64,000 nt of DNA from NCBI RefSeq assembly GCF_900111805.1, contig NZ_FOJN01000001.1:1-64000 (forward strand), written 5' to 3'. Position numbers and translations under genes: made by a program. The first letter of the stretch is position 1. The number at the start of each line of letters is the position of its first letter. This DNA is from Rhodococcoides kroppenstedtii. GTDB taxonomy: Bacteria > Actinomycetota > Actinomycetes > Mycobacteriales > Mycobacteriaceae. This document shows, piece after piece, positions 1-9,762 of this stretch. A model generated the notes under the pieces. It had not been told where the DNA came from. It saw only the letters and a list, made by a program, of their open reading frames with translations, and made no database searches.

Positions 1-165
1 ACCCGGCTCCCCGATCTCGTACGCCTCGTCGGCCTTGGTGCGATGCACCGAGTTGCGGTCCTCGAACGGGAACACCGCCACCGTGTCCGCACCCAGCTCG
101 TACGCCGCACGAAAGCCGCGGATCGCGATCTCGCCGCGATTGGCCACCAACACCTTGCTGAACAT
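1..165 (-). CDS. pyc: pyruvate carboxylase, N-terminal fragment (runs off the window)
   Basis: Only the first 55 codons lie in the window. The protein opens with [16 protein letters not shown], the ATP-grasp biotin-carboxylase start. It continues with [16 protein letters not shown], which matches actinobacterial pyruvate carboxylase better than the acetyl-CoA carboxylase alpha subunit. The full enzyme is a roughly 1100-residue biotin enzyme that makes oxaloacetate from pyruvate and bicarbonate for anaplerosis. The ATG at 165 has no Shine-Dalgarno; a -10 hexamer TAGGTT ends 7 nt upstream, suggesting a leaderless mRNA. It follows recG in the same direction with a 36-nt gap. Family call is firm; substrate is by analogy with the M. 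tuberculosis gene. Confidence 0.85.
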   Translation of the reverse strand, partial: MFSKVLVANRGEIAIRGFRAAYELGADTVAVFPFEDRNSVHRTKADEAYEIGEPG

Positions 166-172
166 GTGCGTC

Positions 173-178
173 AACCTA
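173..178 (-). promoter_or_regulatory. -10 element of pyc (leaderless type)
   Basis: TAGGTT on the minus strand, ending 7 nt before the pyc ATG at 165. No clear -35. The position predicts a transcript starting at or next to the start codon. Confidence 0.5.
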
Positions 179-201
179 CTTTCCGTACGGCCATCGGGGG
201 G

Positions 202-2466
202 TCATGCCTTGTCGAGGAAGTCCACGCGGGTCGCATCCCACGCCGAGCGCATCATGCCCGCCAAACCGGGATGGCGGGTCAGTCCGGGATCTTCCGCCAC
301 CACGCGCTGCGCGAATTCTCGTGCGGCCACGATGATGTCGAGGTGATCGAGCACCGAGAGCAAGCGAAGATTGCTGCGCGTGCCCGACTGGTCGGCGCCG
401 AGCACGTTGCCTTCCCGGCGCTGGCGGAGGTCGAGCAGGGCGAGCTCGAATCCGTCGGTCGTTCCGGCCACCGCCTGCAACCGGTTCAGAGACGGTGAGT
501 GCGGCCCCACGTCGGTGACCAGGATGCACAACCCCGGGTGCCCGCCGCGGCCGACACGACCGCGCAGCTGGTGCAACTGACTGACCCCGAAGCGGTCGGC
601 ATCCATCACCACCATCGTGGTGGCATTGGGGACGTCCACGCCGACCTCGACGACCGTGGTGCAGACCAGGACGTCGATCTCGCCGTGGTCGAAGGCCGTC
701 ATCACGGCGTCCTTCTCGTCGGCGGGCAGGCGGCCGTGGAGCAGTCCCACCCGGACACCCGACAGCGGTCCCGACCGCAGCGCCTCGAACACGTCGAGGG
801 CGGCGGCCGTGGTCGGTGCGTTCTCGTCCTCGCCCTCGTCCGACGCGGACCGACGGGAGGACTTCTTGGCTCGGCGCGGCGGTGGGGTGTCCTCGTCCTC
901 GCCGATCCGCGAGCACACCACGTAGGCCTGGCGCCCGGCGGCCACCTCTTCCGTGATGCGTGCCCAGGCTCGCTCCACCCAGCGCGGATGGGACCGGGCC
1001 GGGACCACCGACGTCGCGATCGGGGACCGGCCGCGCGGGAGTTCGCGCAGCGTCGAGGTGTCCAGGTCCCCCAGCGTGGTCATGGCGATGGTGCGCGGGA
1101 TCGGCGTCGCGGTCATGACCAGCAGATGTGGGCTGATGTCACCACGCGCCTTGGCGCGCAGCATGTCTCGCTGCTCGACGCCGAATCGGTGCTGCTCGTC
1201 GACCACGACCATCCCGAGGTCGAAGAACGACACGGACTCCTGGATGAGCGCGTGCGTGCCGATCACGATGCCGGCGTCCCCGCTGACCACCGCGAGCAGT
1301 GCCGCCCGCCGCGCAGCCGTCGACATCGAGCCGGTCAACAGCACCACTCGGGTCGCGCGCTCCGGCGCCCCCAGTTCACCCGCCGTCGCCAGCGCACCGA
1401 GCTGAGCCGTGATCGACCGATGGTGTTGCGTCGCGAGCACTTCGGTGGGTGCGAGCAGCGCGCACTGATATCCGGCGTCGAGAACCTGCAGCATGGCGCG
1501 CAACGCCACGATGGTCTTGCCGGAACCCACCTCGCCCTGGAGTAGCCGGTTCATCGGATGCGGAGCGGAGAGATCGGTCCCGATCTCCTCCGCGACCGTT
1601 CTCTGACCGTCGGTGAGCTCGAACGGCAGGTCGTCGTCGAACGCCGCTGCCAGACCGTCGCGCCGGGGCGGACAGGCGGGCGCCGGCCGCGCGGCCGCCG
1701 ATTGCCGACGGGTGGCCAGGACCAACTGCACGGCGGCGGCCTCGTCGAACCGGAGGCGATGGCGCGCGGCCTCGGCGTCGTCCTTCGACGCCGGGAAGTG
1801 GACGGCGCGCAGCGCATGGTCGAGGGGAGACAGTGCTTCCCGCGCCCGGACCACGTCGGGCAACGGGTCCTCGACGGGGTCGAGGTCCTCGAGAACCCTG
1901 CGGGTGCACCACAGGATGTCCCAGGATTCGATGCCCGCCGCCGCCGGATACACGGGAAGGAAGGGCAGCGCACGGACCGCGGCGTCCATGGCCTGACCCA
2001 CTCCTCGACGCGGCCCGGCCGAGGCGTCGCCGCGCGAGATCAGATCCGACTCGTCGTCGTCGAGCACGAGGTACCGGGGGTGACTCAGACTCCACTTCGA
2101 GCGCCAGTACTTCACGGTGCCCGAGAACATCACCCGCTGGTCCTTCTTGATGGCGTGCTTCACGCGGGCCCCGTTGAAGAAGGTGGCCTTGACGTGCTGC
2201 CCGTCGCAGTCGATGGTGACCTCGAGCACGCTGATGCCGCGCTTGCCGCGGCGGGGGAAGAGCTCGCACTTGTCCACCCTGCCGACCACGGTGACGTGGT
2301 CGCCCTCGTACGGGTCGGTGGACCCCAGGCCGCTGCCCTGCGAGACGTAGCGCGACGGGACGTAGCGCAGCAGGTCCCCGACGGTGATCAGCTCGAACGA
2401 CTCCTCCAGGGCGCGGGCCACACCCGTCTCGAGCACGGCGCTCAGCCGGTCGTCGAAATGTGTCAC
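202..2466 (-). CDS. recG: ATP-dependent DNA helicase RecG
   Basis: Branch-migration helicase that remodels stalled forks and Holliday junctions. The 754 residues hold an N-terminal OB/wedge region (about residues 25-170). The helicase core follows, with Walker A (GEVGSGKT), the DEQH box (VVVDEQHRFG), motif III (MTATPIPRT) and the RecG/TRCF arginine motif (LRGRVGRGG). A Lys/Arg-then-Asp/Glu-rich stretch (PRRAKKSSRRSASDEGEDE) sits between the two RecA-like lobes, a low-complexity insertion I do not recognise from typical RecG. I chose the GTG at 2466 because VTHFDDRLSAVL aligns with family N termini; the frame stays open 30 codons further upstream. Length is normal for actinobacteria. rpmB is divergent across about 300 bp. 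Confidence 0.93.
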   Translation of the reverse strand: MTHFDDRLSAVLETGVARALEESFELITVGDLLRYVPSRYVSQGSGLGSTDPYEGDHVTVVGRVDKCELFPRRGKRGISVLEVTIDCDGQHVKATFFNGARVKHAIKKDQRVMFSGTVKYWRSKWSLSHPRYLVLDDDESDLISRGDASAGPRRGVGQAMDAAVRALPFLPVYPAAAGIESWDILWCTRRVLEDLDPVEDPLPDVVRAREALSPLDHALRAVHFPASKDDAEAARHRLRFDEAAAVQLVLATRRQSAAARPAPACPPRRDGLAAAFDDDLPFELTDGQRTVAEEIGTDLSAPHPMNRLLQGEVGSGKTIVALRAMLQVLDAGYQCALLAPTEVLATQHHRSITAQLGALATAGELGAPERATRVVLLTGSMSTAARRAALLAVVSGDAGIVIGTHALIQESVSFFDLGMVVVDEQHRFGVEQRDMLRAKARGDISPHLLVMTATPIPRTIAMTTLGDLDTSTLRELPRGRSPIATSVVPARSHPRWVERAWARITEEVAAGRQAYVVCSRIGEDEDTPPPRRAKKSSRRSASDEGEDENAPTTAAALDVFEALRSGPLSGVRVGLLHGRLPADEKDAVMTAFDHGEIDVLVCTTVVEVGVDVPNATTMVVMDADRFGVSQLHQLRGRVGRGGHPGLCILVTDVGPHSPSLNRLQAVAGTTDGFELALLDLRQRREGNVLGADQSGTRSNLRLLSVLDHLDIIVAAREFAQRVVAEDPGLTRHPGLAGMMRSAWDATRVDFLDKA

Positions 2467-2765
2467 CGCACCCCTGTCCGTCCTACCGGCATCGCTGTCC
2501 TGCCGACCCTCGACCTCGACGGCCCTCCGTCGATCGCGTGCTCGGCATCCTCTCACCCGGTACCGTCACGGTCGTTCGCCACGCTCCGCCGTGACCCCGG
2601 TTTGGCCTGACGGGTCCCTGGCGCTAGTCTTGCAGGGTTGCGTTCGCCGGTTCGGCATGTCCGGATGTGCTGCGGACGCGAAGCTTCACCCCCTCATGAT
2701 GTCCTGCAGTACCGATCGCGGCGCGCCGCATCGGTCTCACCACGAAGACCAAGGAGTTCGCGACT
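2467..2765. other. intergenic region between recG and rpmB
   Basis: 299 bp without a convincing gene. It holds the probable rpmB promoter (TTGGCC at 2602-2607, TAGTCT at 2625-2630, 17-nt spacer) and the rpmB Shine-Dalgarno AAGGAG at 2751-2756. In several relatives a DAK-type (FakA-like) kinase gene lies between recG and rpmB; no part of one is visible here. Confidence 0.6.
2602..2630 (+). promoter_or_regulatory. candidate rpmB promoter
   Basis: -35 TTGGCC (2602-2607) and -10 TAGTCT (2625-2630), 17-nt spacer. It predicts a 5' leader of about 130 nt ahead of the rpmB ATG, with a good ribosome binding site at 2751-2756. Confidence 0.5.
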
Positions 2766-2957
2766 ATGGCTGCCGTCTGCGACGTTTGCGCCAAGGGACC
2801 CGGCTTCGGTAAGTCGGTTTCGCACTCGCACCGCCGTACCAACCGTCGCTGGAACCCCAACATCCAGACCGTCCGTGCACAGGTCGCGCCGGGCAACACC
2901 CGCCGCCTCAACGTGTGCACCTCGTGCCTCAAGGCCGGCAAGGTGGTCCGGGGCTGA
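2766..2957 (+). CDS. rpmB: 50S ribosomal protein L28, zinc-binding form
   Basis: A 63-residue ribosomal large-subunit protein. Two CxxC pairs (C5/C8 in CDVC and C51/C54 in CTSC) make it the zinc-binding (C+) type; many actinobacteria also carry a C- paralogue elsewhere that is induced under zinc starvation. The basic core [12 protein letters not shown] is the family signature. AAGGAG sits 9 nt before the ATG, and a strong intrinsic terminator follows the stop, so this looks like a monocistronic transcript. Confidence 0.97.
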   Translation: MAAVCDVCAKGPGFGKSVSHSHRRTNRRWNPNIQTVRAQVAPGNTRRLNVCTSCLKAGKVVRG

Positions 2958-2982
2958 CGTTCCCGCACGTTCCGAATCATCG

Positions 2983-3021
2983 GCGCTGCCCGACACCCTC
3001 GGTGTCGGGCAGCGCCCTTTT
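2983..3021 (+). terminator. intrinsic terminator of rpmB
   Basis: Perfect 15-bp stem (2983-2997 pairs with 3001-3015) with a CTC loop, followed by CC and four T. It begins 26 nt after the rpmB stop. Confidence 0.9.
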
Positions 3022-3058
3022 CGCGTTCCCGGCGGGTCGCCGACGTGACCGGTCCGGT

Positions 3059-3064
3059 TAGGGT
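3059..3064 (+). promoter_or_regulatory. -10 element of the enoyl-CoA hydratase gene
   Basis: TAGGGT ends 6 nt before the ATG at 3071, with no Shine-Dalgarno between. Predicts a leaderless transcript. Confidence 0.5.
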
Positions 3065-3070
3065 CGGACG

Positions 3071-3862
3071 ATGAGCATCGAGGAGACAGCCCCGACCGAG
3101 CCTCCCGTCGCCGTCCAGGACGGCGTGCTGCGCGTGCGCGTGGCCGCCCCCGGATCGGGCAGCGTGCTCGACGGTCACGCGATGGGCGACGGCGCGAGGG
3201 CATTGGAATACCTCGACGCCTCGGTCGGCGCGATTCTCTTGGTCGGCGGGGCCACCAACTTCTGCGGCGGTGGCGACGTCGCCGCCTTTCATGCGGCGCC
3301 CGAGCGCGGCGCGTTCGTCCACCAGCTCGCCGACCGATTCCATCGGTTCGTCCGCGCTCTCGCGGCGGCACCGGTTCCGGTGGTGGCCGGTGTCCCCGGG
3401 TGGGCTGCCGGTGCCGGCATGTCGCTGGTGTGCCACACCGACATCGCCATCGGTGGTCGCTCGACCAAGCTCCGACCGGCCTATCCCGCCCTCGGCTTCA
3501 CCCCGGACGGTGGACTGACCTGGGCCCTGCCCCGCATCGTCGGGGTCCGCCGCGCCCGCGACATCCTGTTGACCGACGCGGTGCTGGGGTCGGACGAGGC
3601 CAACCGCCTCGGACTGCTCACCCGACTCGTCGGCGACGACGTCATCGTGTCGGAGGCAGAGCGGCTGGCGCGGACGCTCGCCGCCGGACCGACCGCCACG
3701 GTTCGCCGCACCAAGGAGTTGCTGCTGGCGTCCGCCGGGGCGAGCCTCGACGAGCAACTGGACGCCGAGACCGCCGCCATCACCGCGTCGGCGGATTCCC
3801 CGGACGGCATCGAGGGCGTGGACGCCTTCGTCGAGAAGCGGCGACCGAGCTTCGGGCGATGA
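3071..3862 (+). CDS. enoyl-CoA hydratase/isomerase family protein
   Basis: Crotonase-fold protein of 263 residues acting on CoA thioesters. The first oxyanion segment is GATNFCGGGDVAAF (about residues 59-72). The second is the helix-start segment GWAAGAGMSLVCHTD. The active-site loop reads ALGFTPDGGLTWALPRIVG. A single Asp there, without the second catalytic Glu of true hydratases, resembles PaaG-like 1,2-isomerases, so isomerase is as likely as hydratase. The -10 lies 6 nt upstream of the ATG, so the gene is probably leaderless. It is convergent with ung, 19 nt apart. Substrate cannot be told from sequence. Confidence 0.85.
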   Translation: MSIEETAPTEPPVAVQDGVLRVRVAAPGSGSVLDGHAMGDGARALEYLDASVGAILLVGGATNFCGGGDVAAFHAAPERGAFVHQLADRFHRFVRALAAAPVPVVAGVPGWAAGAGMSLVCHTDIAIGGRSTKLRPAYPALGFTPDGGLTWALPRIVGVRRARDILLTDAVLGSDEANRLGLLTRLVGDDVIVSEAERLARTLAAGPTATVRRTKELLLASAGASLDEQLDAETAAITASADSPDGIEGVDAFVEKRRPSFGR

Positions 3863-3881
3863 CGGTGCGACCGACCGCGCC

Positions 3882-4547
3882 CTAGGGCAACCGCCAGTCG
3901 ACGGGGCGCTCCCCCATCGCGACGAGGTGGCCGTTCACGGTGCTGAACGGGCGGGAGCCGAAGAATCCTCGCGACGCGGAGAGCGGCGACGGGTGAACGG
4001 ACGAGACGATCGGCGTCGAGCCGAGAAGCGGTGCGGCCGTGGCGGCGTCGCGACCCCAGAGCACCGCGACCAGCGGCCGCCCCCGCTCGGCGAGCGCGGT
4101 GATCGCGCACGCGGTGATCGCTTCCCACCCGGCGCGACGATGCGAGGCCGCGGCACCGGGTCGGACCGTGAGCACCCGATTGAGCAGCAGCACACCGCGA
4201 TCCGCCCACGGTGTGAGATCGCCGGTGGTCGGTCGGGGCAGATCGAGATCCGCGACGTACTCGGTGAAGACGTTGTGCAGGCTCCGCGGTACGGGAGCGA
4301 CGTCGGGAGCGACCGAGAAGCTCAGTCCCACTGCGTGTCCCGGCGTCGGATAGGGATCCTGGCCGACGAGCAGGACACGGACGTCGTCGAACGGGCGCTC
4401 GAAGGCGCGCAGCACGTTCTCCCGCGCGGGCAGCACCTCTCGGCCCTCGGCGATCTCGGCGTCGACGAAGTCCGCCATCGCCGCCAGCCGGTCCGCCACC
4501 GGCTCGAGCGCTCGAGCCCAGCCGGGGTCGATCGGTCCGAACGTCAT
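3882..4547 (-). CDS. ung: uracil-DNA glycosylase (family 1)
   Basis: Removes uracil from DNA as the first step of base-excision repair. The 221 residues carry the water-activating motif [18 protein letters not shown], with the catalytic Asp near residue 64, the uracil-binding Asn in [11 protein letters not shown], and the DNA-intercalation loop [14 protein letters not shown] with its catalytic His. The normal GQDPYH His is Pro, as in mycobacterial Ung. The ATG at 4547 overlaps the stop of the upstream GNAT gene (ATGA), so thiL, the GNAT gene and ung probably form one transcript. Confidence 0.96.
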   Translation of the reverse strand: MTFGPIDPGWARALEPVADRLAAMADFVDAEIAEGREVLPARENVLRAFERPFDDVRVLLVGQDPYPTPGHAVGLSFSVAPDVAPVPRSLHNVFTEYVADLDLPRPTTGDLTPWADRGVLLLNRVLTVRPGAAASHRRAGWEAITACAITALAERGRPLVAVLWGRDAATAAPLLGSTPIVSSVHPSPLSASRGFFGSRPFSTVNGHLVAMGERPVDWRLP

Positions 4548-5053
4548 GCGGCGCCCGCCGTGCCGAGGTCCTTCACCATGCACACCGACTGCTCCTCGTG
4601 TCGGTACAACCCGAACTTCGGCACCAGCGGTCGGTATCCGCTCGAGGTGTAGAGCCCTATGGCTTCGGGCTGCCGCAGGCCCGTCTCCAACACGAGCCGG
4701 CCCCGTCCGGCCGCGGCGGCCGAGTCCTCGATCGCGTGGAGCAACGCCCGCGCCGCTCCCCGCCCCCGGGCCCGCGGGCGGACGTACATGCGTTTGATCT
4801 CCGCATCCCCCGGCAACAACCCCGCGGCTTCCGGGCCGTCGTCGTGTCCCCGCCATCCACCCATTCCGACCGCTCCCTCGGCGTCGCCGACGACGAACAG
4901 CAGCCCGACGGGCGGCAGGAACTCCTCGACGCGCAGCGGCGTGGAATCCGGTCCACCGTAACGGCGGACGTACTCCTGCTGGACCTCGTCGATCATGTCG
5001 ACCACGTCGCGATCGTCCAGGCGCGCGGTCCGCGGCGTCAGAAGCTCGTCCAC
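4544..5053 (-). CDS. GNAT family N-acetyltransferase
   Basis: Acetyl-CoA-dependent acyl transferase of 169 residues. The core is visible as [25 protein letters not shown] (about 93-117), containing the RxxGxA acetyl-CoA loop, followed by [24 protein letters not shown]. The GTG at 5053 is my choice of start; it overlaps the thiL 3' end by 16 nt, and the stop overlaps the ung start by 4 nt. M. tuberculosis, as I remember it, lacks a gene at this spot. Acceptor unknown; the operon with thiL and ung gives no strong hint. Confidence 0.8.
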   Translation of the reverse strand: MDELLTPRTARLDDRDVVDMIDEVQQEYVRRYGGPDSTPLRVEEFLPPVGLLFVVGDAEGAVGMGGWRGHDDGPEAAGLLPGDAEIKRMYVRPRARGRGAARALLHAIEDSAAAAGRGRLVLETGLRQPEAIGLYTSSGYRPLVPKFGLYRHEEQSVCMVKDLGTAGAA

Positions 5054-6033
5054 CCGCGTACCCCCGTCCACTCGGATCCGTCGACGGTCACGATGCCCGC
5101 GCCTCCCTCCCCGCGATCTCCTACACCGCCGACGACGGTCCACCCCGACGGCAGTGCGGTGTCCGCCGGGAACGTGGCCAGCAGCACGTGATCCTCTCCC
5201 CCGCCGAGCACCCAGTCGAGGACGTCGGCGCCCAGTTCCGTGGCCGCCTCCCGCAGCGCGGGCGGGACCGGCAGACGAGCGGACTCGACGGCGAGCACGA
5301 CGCCCGACGCGACCGCCAGGTGCGCGGCGTCCGCGAGCAGTCCGTCCGAGACGTCGCACATCGCCGTCGCACCCGCCCGCGCGGCCGCCGGACCGGCGTC
5401 GTAGTCGGGCTGCGGAACACGATGCGCCGCCAGCAGATCGGGGTGGTCCTCGACCTCGGCCACGAACAGTGCGTACCCGGCGGCGGACGCCCCGGTGGGT
5501 CCGGACACCGCCAGGACGTCGCCGGGCCGGGCGCCGTCACGGCGGATCGGCGGCGCGCCCGCGAGGTCGCCCACCGCCGTGACCGAGACCACGAGGTGAT
5601 CGCCGGCCGTCACGTCACCGCCGACGACAGCGCCGCCGGCCCTGCTCGCCTCGTCCCACAACCCGGCGTTCAGGTCCTCCGCCTCGGCGACCGTCAGGTC
5701 GGCCGGGCAGGACAGCGCCACCACGAAGGCGGTGGACCGGGCCCCCATGGCGGCGATGTCGGCGCCGTTCTGCGCAATGGCCTTGCGGCCGATGTCCCGC
5801 GGGCCGGACCAGTCGCGGCGGAAATGGCGTCCCTCGACGAGCATGTCGGTGGTGATCACGACGCGTCCGTCGGCCGCGGTGACGACGGCCGCGTCGTCCC
5901 CCGGTCCGAGGAGCACGGAATCGGGGTAGGTCCGCCCGGCGGTGACCCGGGCGATCAGACCGAACTCGCCGAGGCTGTCCACGGGAGGGGACGTCTCGGC
6001 GTCGTCGGGGGTGGTGGGGGTGTCGCGACTCAC
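5038..6033 (-). CDS. thiL: thiamine-monophosphate kinase
   Basis: Phosphorylates thiamine monophosphate to thiamine diphosphate with ATP, the last step of cofactor synthesis. The 331 residues show the PurM/ThiL-type metal and ATP motifs: [11 protein letters not shown] (about 41-51), [16 protein letters not shown], the GADIAAMGA segment, GGDVTAGD, and the C-terminal [10 protein letters not shown] and [10 protein letters not shown] motifs. Start set at GTG 6033 ([11 protein letters not shown]); an AAGGG lies about 14 nt upstream, so the ribosome binding site is weak. First gene of the thiL-GNAT-ung unit, divergent from the DUF3515 gene. Confidence 0.95.
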   Translation of the reverse strand: MSRDTPTTPDDAETSPPVDSLGEFGLIARVTAGRTYPDSVLLGPGDDAAVVTAADGRVVITTDMLVEGRHFRRDWSGPRDIGRKAIAQNGADIAAMGARSTAFVVALSCPADLTVAEAEDLNAGLWDEASRAGGAVVGGDVTAGDHLVVSVTAVGDLAGAPPIRRDGARPGDVLAVSGPTGASAAGYALFVAEVEDHPDLLAAHRVPQPDYDAGPAAARAGATAMCDVSDGLLADAAHLAVASGVVLAVESARLPVPPALREAATELGADVLDWVLGGGEDHVLLATFPADTALPSGWTVVGGVGDRGEGGAGIVTVDGSEWTGVRGWTSF

Positions 6034-6195
6034 GACGGCAGGTGTCCCTTCGGGGAGGTCTCGGCGGACCCGGACCGGCGCGCGCTGCGCCGAGGTCCAT
6101 CGTCGCGCACCGGGGCACGCCGCCGGGTGCGGGGGTGGGCGGTCGCGTAGCGTCGAGCGTCGACGGCAGCACGATCGACGACGGGTGGTGGCACG

Positions 6196-6750
6196 GTGAG
6201 CAGCGACGAGACCGAGGACCGGAGACACCCGGCGCTGGTGGCCACCGCCATCGCCCTCCCCGTCGCCCTGGTGGTCGGCGTGATCGTCGCGGCGGTGCTC
6301 GCGACCCGCGCACCCGAGCAGGGCCCGGTGGCCCTCGGCACCGTGCCCGCCCCCGATGCCGAGTCGGCCGACTGCGCGTCGTTGCTCGGTGCGCTGCCCG
6401 ACGAGTTCGACTCCTTCACCCGCGCGGCACTGGTCGATCCGGCCCCGGCCGGCGCAGCCGCCTGGCAGTCCCCCGACGTCGCCGAGCCGGTGGTGCTGCG
6501 GTGCGGACTGGAGCGCCCGGCCGAGTTCGATCGAGCCTCGCGTCTGGACGTGATCGACGACGTGCAGTGGTTCCCGGTGTCGGGCGACGCCCAGGGCATC
6601 GACGCCACCACGTGGTACGCGGTGGACCGCCCGGTCTACGTCGCCGTGACCGTACCGACGGGGACGGGACCCACACCGCTGCAAGCGATCACGGCCGTCG
6701 TCTCGCAGACTCTCGCCGCCGGTCCGATCGATCCGAACCCGATCAACTAG
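6196..6750 (+). CDS. DUF3515 membrane-anchored/secreted protein (Rv2980-like)
   Basis: A 184-residue protein with a short polar N terminus, one hydrophobic segment (about residues 14-36, [24 protein letters not shown]) and an extracytoplasmic domain. Two cysteines in that domain (SADCASLL and LRCGLERP) could form a disulfide. Conserved in Mycobacteriales next to thiL/ddl; function unknown. GTG start. Its stop overlaps the stop of the convergent ddl by 3 nt, so no terminator separates them. Confidence 0.8.
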   Translation: MSSDETEDRRHPALVATAIALPVALVVGVIVAAVLATRAPEQGPVALGTVPAPDAESADCASLLGALPDEFDSFTRAALVDPAPAGAAAWQSPDVAEPVVLRCGLERPAEFDRASRLDVIDDVQWFPVSGDAQGIDATTWYAVDRPVYVAVTVPTGTGPTPLQAITAVVSQTLAAGPIDPNPIN

Positions 6751-7832
6751 CGCAGGCCGGTACCGCGCGCCAACGCCGTCTCGACGAGGGTGCCCACGAG
6801 GTGCGCGTAGTCGATGCCCGCGGCCTCCCACATGCGCGGGTACATCGAGATCGACGTGAAGCCGGGCATGGTGTTGATCTCGTTGATCACGGGGCCGTCG
6901 TCGGTGACGAAGAAGTCGACCCGCGCGAGCCCCTGGCAGTCGAGCGCCCGGAAGGCCGCGACGGCGATCTCCCGGATGCGATCGGATGTCGCGTCGTCCA
7001 GCCGGGCCGGGATGTCGAACTCGCACACGTCGTCGAGATACTTCGAGTCGAAGTCGTAGAAGGCGTCGTCACGGTCGGAGTCCGGCATACGGATCTCGGC
7101 GACCACACTCGCGGATACCGACCCGTCGGGCATCTCGAGGACACCGCACTCCACCTCGCGGCCGACGACGGCGGCCTCGACGACCACCTTCGGATCGTGT
7201 TCGCGGGCCGCGCGGACGGCCGCATCGAGGTCGGCCCAGTCGGTGACGCGGCTGATGCCGATGGACGATCCACCGCGGGCGGGTTTGACGAAGACCGGCA
7301 GCCCGAGGCTCTCCCGCTCGGCAGCGTCCAGGGTGTCGCGATCCCGGCGCAGCACCACCTGGCGACCGATGGGTAGCCCCTCGGCGGCCAGCAGCTTCTT
7401 GGTGAATTCCTTGTCCATCGCCGCGGCGCTCGCGAGAACCCCCGGACCCACGTAAGGCACTCCGACGACCTCGAAGAGGCCCTGCACCGTGCCGTCCTCG
7501 CCGTACGCACCGTGCAGGACGGGGAAGACGACGTCGACGGTCTCGGTGGTCTCGGCGCCCGCGGAGGACATCCGGCCGGGGTCGGCGGCGTCGACGGTCA
7601 GCGCGAGCGGTTCGGCGTCCTCTACCGTCGGCATCGCGCGATCGAGGATGCGCAGCCGCTCCGGATCGGCCGTACCCCGGACCCAGGTGCCCGACCGGGT
7701 GATGCCGACGGGCACGACGTCGAAACGCTCGGGGTCGAGATGGCGCATGATGCTGCCGGCGGACACGCACGACACCGCGTGCTCGTTGCTGCGGCCGCCG
7801 TAGACGACGGCCACCCTGATGCGCTCACTCAC
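6747..7832 (-). CDS. ddl: D-alanine--D-alanine ligase
   Basis: Joins two D-Ala with ATP for peptidoglycan precursors; the family is the target of D-cycloserine. The 361 residues have the N-terminal [13 protein letters not shown] segment, [12 protein letters not shown], the ATP-grasp lysines in [10 protein letters not shown] and [15 protein letters not shown], and the metal-binding [15 protein letters not shown] at the C terminus. The GTG at 7832 follows TACGGT by 6 nt, so ddl likely has its own leaderless promoter in the 22-nt gap after gpsA. Confidence 0.96.
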   Translation of the reverse strand: MSERIRVAVVYGGRSNEHAVSCVSAGSIMRHLDPERFDVVPVGITRSGTWVRGTADPERLRILDRAMPTVEDAEPLALTVDAADPGRMSSAGAETTETVDVVFPVLHGAYGEDGTVQGLFEVVGVPYVGPGVLASAAAMDKEFTKKLLAAEGLPIGRQVVLRRDRDTLDAAERESLGLPVFVKPARGGSSIGISRVTDWADLDAAVRAAREHDPKVVVEAAVVGREVECGVLEMPDGSVSASVVAEIRMPDSDRDDAFYDFDSKYLDDVCEFDIPARLDDATSDRIREIAVAAFRALDCQGLARVDFFVTDDGPVINEINTMPGFTSISMYPRMWEAAGIDYAHLVGTLVETALARGTGLR

Positions 7833-7838
7833 GTGAGC

Positions 7839-7844
7839 ACCGTA
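7839..7844 (-). promoter_or_regulatory. -10 element of ddl (leaderless type)
   Basis: TACGGT on the minus strand ends 6 nt before the ddl GTG at 7832, inside the short gpsA-ddl gap. Confidence 0.45.
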
Positions 7845-7854
7845 CCCGTCCGGG

Positions 7855-8853
7855 TCACTCCGGCTTGTGACGCCGCCCCAACAGTCCGTGCACCGCGCCC
7901 TGAACCGACAGACCCTCGTGACAGACCCGATGGACGGCATCGGTGAGCGGCATCTCGACGTCGTACGCCTCCGCGAGAGCGCGAATCGACGTGCAGGACT
8001 TGACCCCTTCGGCGACCTGCCCGTGCGCCGCCTCCTGCGCGCTCTCGAGGGTGCCGCCCGCACCGAGGTTCTCGCCGAACGTGCGGTTGCGCGACAACGG
8101 CGACGAGCAGGTGGCGACGAGATCACCGACGCCGGCGAGACCGGCGAGCGTCGACGGATTGGCTCCCAGCGCGACGCCGAGCCGGGTGACCTCGGCGAGG
8201 CCGCGAGTGATGATGCTGGCGACGGAGTTGGTCCCGAATCCGACCCCGGCGGCCATCCCGCACGCGAGGGCGATCACGTTCTTGCACGCACCGCCGATCT
8301 CGCAGCCGATCACGTCGGAGTTGGTGTAGGGGCGGAAGTACTTGGTGGCGCACGCCGCCTGCAGCGCGATGGCGCGGTTAGAGTCCGGGCAGGCGATGAC
8401 CGTGGCCGTCGGCTGCTCCGCGGCGATCTCTTTGGCCAGGTTCGGCCCCGACAGCGTGCCCACCCGCGACGGATCGGCACCGGTGACCTGACACACCACC
8501 TGTGTCATGCGCATGAGCGTGCCGGTCTCGATGCCCTTCGCGAGCGAGAGCAAAGTCACGTCGTCGCCGATGAGCGGCGCCCACTCGACGAGGTTCTCCC
8601 GCAACGACTGGGACGGCACCGCGAGGACCACCGTGCAGGCACCGTTCAGGGCGACCGCCGCGTCGTGCGTGGCTCGAATACCGTGCGGCAACGGCACACC
8701 GGGCAGGTAGTCCGGGTTCTCGTGGTCCTCGGAGATGGACCGCGCGAGCTCCTCGCGCCGCGCCCACATGGTGACCTCGGTGCCGGCGTCGGCCAGGACC
8801 TTCGCGAATGCCGTACCCCAGGAACCGGACCCGAGCACCGCTGCCTTCACCAT
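7855..8853 (-). CDS. gpsA: glycerol-3-phosphate dehydrogenase [NAD(P)+]
   Basis: Interconverts dihydroxyacetone phosphate and glycerol-3-phosphate for phospholipid synthesis. The 332 residues begin with the Rossmann motif [19 protein letters not shown]. They continue with [22 protein letters not shown], and the catalytic Lys region [16 protein letters not shown] followed by [23 protein letters not shown] at 8853 with GGAGG about 10 nt upstream. In M. tuberculosis the same position holds gpdA2, next to ddlA and fbiD. Confidence 0.96.
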   Translation of the reverse strand: MVKAAVLGSGSWGTAFAKVLADAGTEVTMWARREELARSISEDHENPDYLPGVPLPHGIRATHDAAVALNGACTVVLAVPSQSLRENLVEWAPLIGDDVTLLSLAKGIETGTLMRMTQVVCQVTGADPSRVGTLSGPNLAKEIAAEQPTATVIACPDSNRAIALQAACATKYFRPYTNSDVIGCEIGGACKNVIALACGMAAGVGFGTNSVASIITRGLAEVTRLGVALGANPSTLAGLAGVGDLVATCSSPLSRNRTFGENLGAGGTLESAQEAAHGQVAEGVKSCTSIRALAEAYDVEMPLTDAVHRVCHEGLSVQGAVHGLLGRRHKPE

Positions 8854-8983
8854 CGCCGAGCCTCCGAGCGTCGTCTCCTCCGACCGCGGGGCTCCGCCGA
8901 TCGTGGTGCACACAGTAGCCATCCGGGCCGTCGCCCGGGCCGCCATCCGGGACCGCGTTCCGAACGAGTCCGGGCAGCACTGG

Positions 8984-8989
8984 CAGGAT
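8984..8989 (+). promoter_or_regulatory. -10 element of fbiD
   Basis: CAGGAT ends 8 nt before the ATG at 8998; no ribosome binding site is visible. Same layout as at glgX. Confidence 0.4.
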
Positions 8990-8997
8990 CGACGATC

Positions 8998-9732
8998 ATG
9001 ACCACGTCGCCGCACACCGGGACCCCGGCCGCGCCCGGCGACCCGAATTCCCGTGTGCACGTCGTGCTGGCGGTGAAGAATCTCGCGGGCGCGAAGAGCC
9101 GGTTGGCCACCGCTTTGCCGGGATCGCGCCGGGCGGACCTGGTGGTGGCCATGCTGCTCGACACGGCCACGGCCGCCGCGTCGTCGTCGTTGGTCGTCGG
9201 GTGGTCGGTGGTGACGCCCGACCCACGGGTCGCGGACGCCGCAGCGCGGGCGGGCGCGACGACGGTGTCGGAACCGGACTTGCCGGTGTCGGACCCCACC
9301 GCACCGGGCGGTGTCGACGGTCTCAACCGTGCGCTGAGCGCGGCGCACGACGCGGTGCGCGGGAGCGGAGTCGACGTCGTCGCGTTGGCGGCGGACCTCC
9401 CCGCTCTCACGACTGCGGAATTCGACGCGGCGTACCGGGCCGCGACGCCGACGGGTCGCTCGGTGGTGGCCGACCACACCGGGCTCGGCACGTCCGCTCT
9501 CGTCGTCCGTGGCTCGGGGGTCGATCTGCGTCCCCTCTTCGGGCCGGATTCGGCCGCGCGCCACGTCTCCTCGGGGGCCGTCGCCCTGACGGGATCGTGG
9601 CCGGGCCTGCGGCTGGACGTCGACACCGAGGACGACGTCCGTCGTGCCGTCGCTCTGGGGGTGGGCGACCGCACCCTCGCCGTGCTGACGAACGCCGGGT
9701 GGCCGGTGGGTGAACACCGATCGCGGCAGTGA
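8998..9732 (+). CDS. fbiD: phosphoenolpyruvate guanylyltransferase (F420 biosynthesis)
   Basis: Nucleotidyltransferase of the CofC/FbiD family that, in mycobacteria, activates phosphoenolpyruvate with GTP to supply dehydro-F420-0. The 244 residues show the N-terminal signature [16 protein letters not shown] with the conserved Lys, the nucleotide-binding [12 protein letters not shown], and the GLGTSALVV segment followed by [14 protein letters not shown]. The first 20 residues are a low-complexity extension. Divergent from gpsA; a -10 sits 8 nt upstream. No other F420 genes are in the window. Confidence 0.9.
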   Translation: MTTSPHTGTPAAPGDPNSRVHVVLAVKNLAGAKSRLATALPGSRRADLVVAMLLDTATAAASSSLVVGWSVVTPDPRVADAAARAGATTVSEPDLPVSDPTAPGGVDGLNRALSAAHDAVRGSGVDVVALAADLPALTTAEFDAAYRAATPTGRSVVADHTGLGTSALVVRGSGVDLRPLFGPDSAARHVSSGAVALTGSWPGLRLDVDTEDDVRRAVALGVGDRTLAVLTNAGWPVGEHRSRQ

Positions 9733-9762
9733 CCGGGTGCCCATCGACTCGATCGGTGAGGA

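Noticed and set aside
4548..4856. N-terminal extension of Ung by about 100 residues
   Set aside because: It overlaps the GNAT gene in another frame, is low complexity and lacks family similarity; ATG 4547 forms the ATGA overlap.
5954..6195. Thiamine (TPP) riboswitch ahead of thiL
   Set aside because: I looked for the CTGAGA and related conserved elements upstream of thiL and did not find them.
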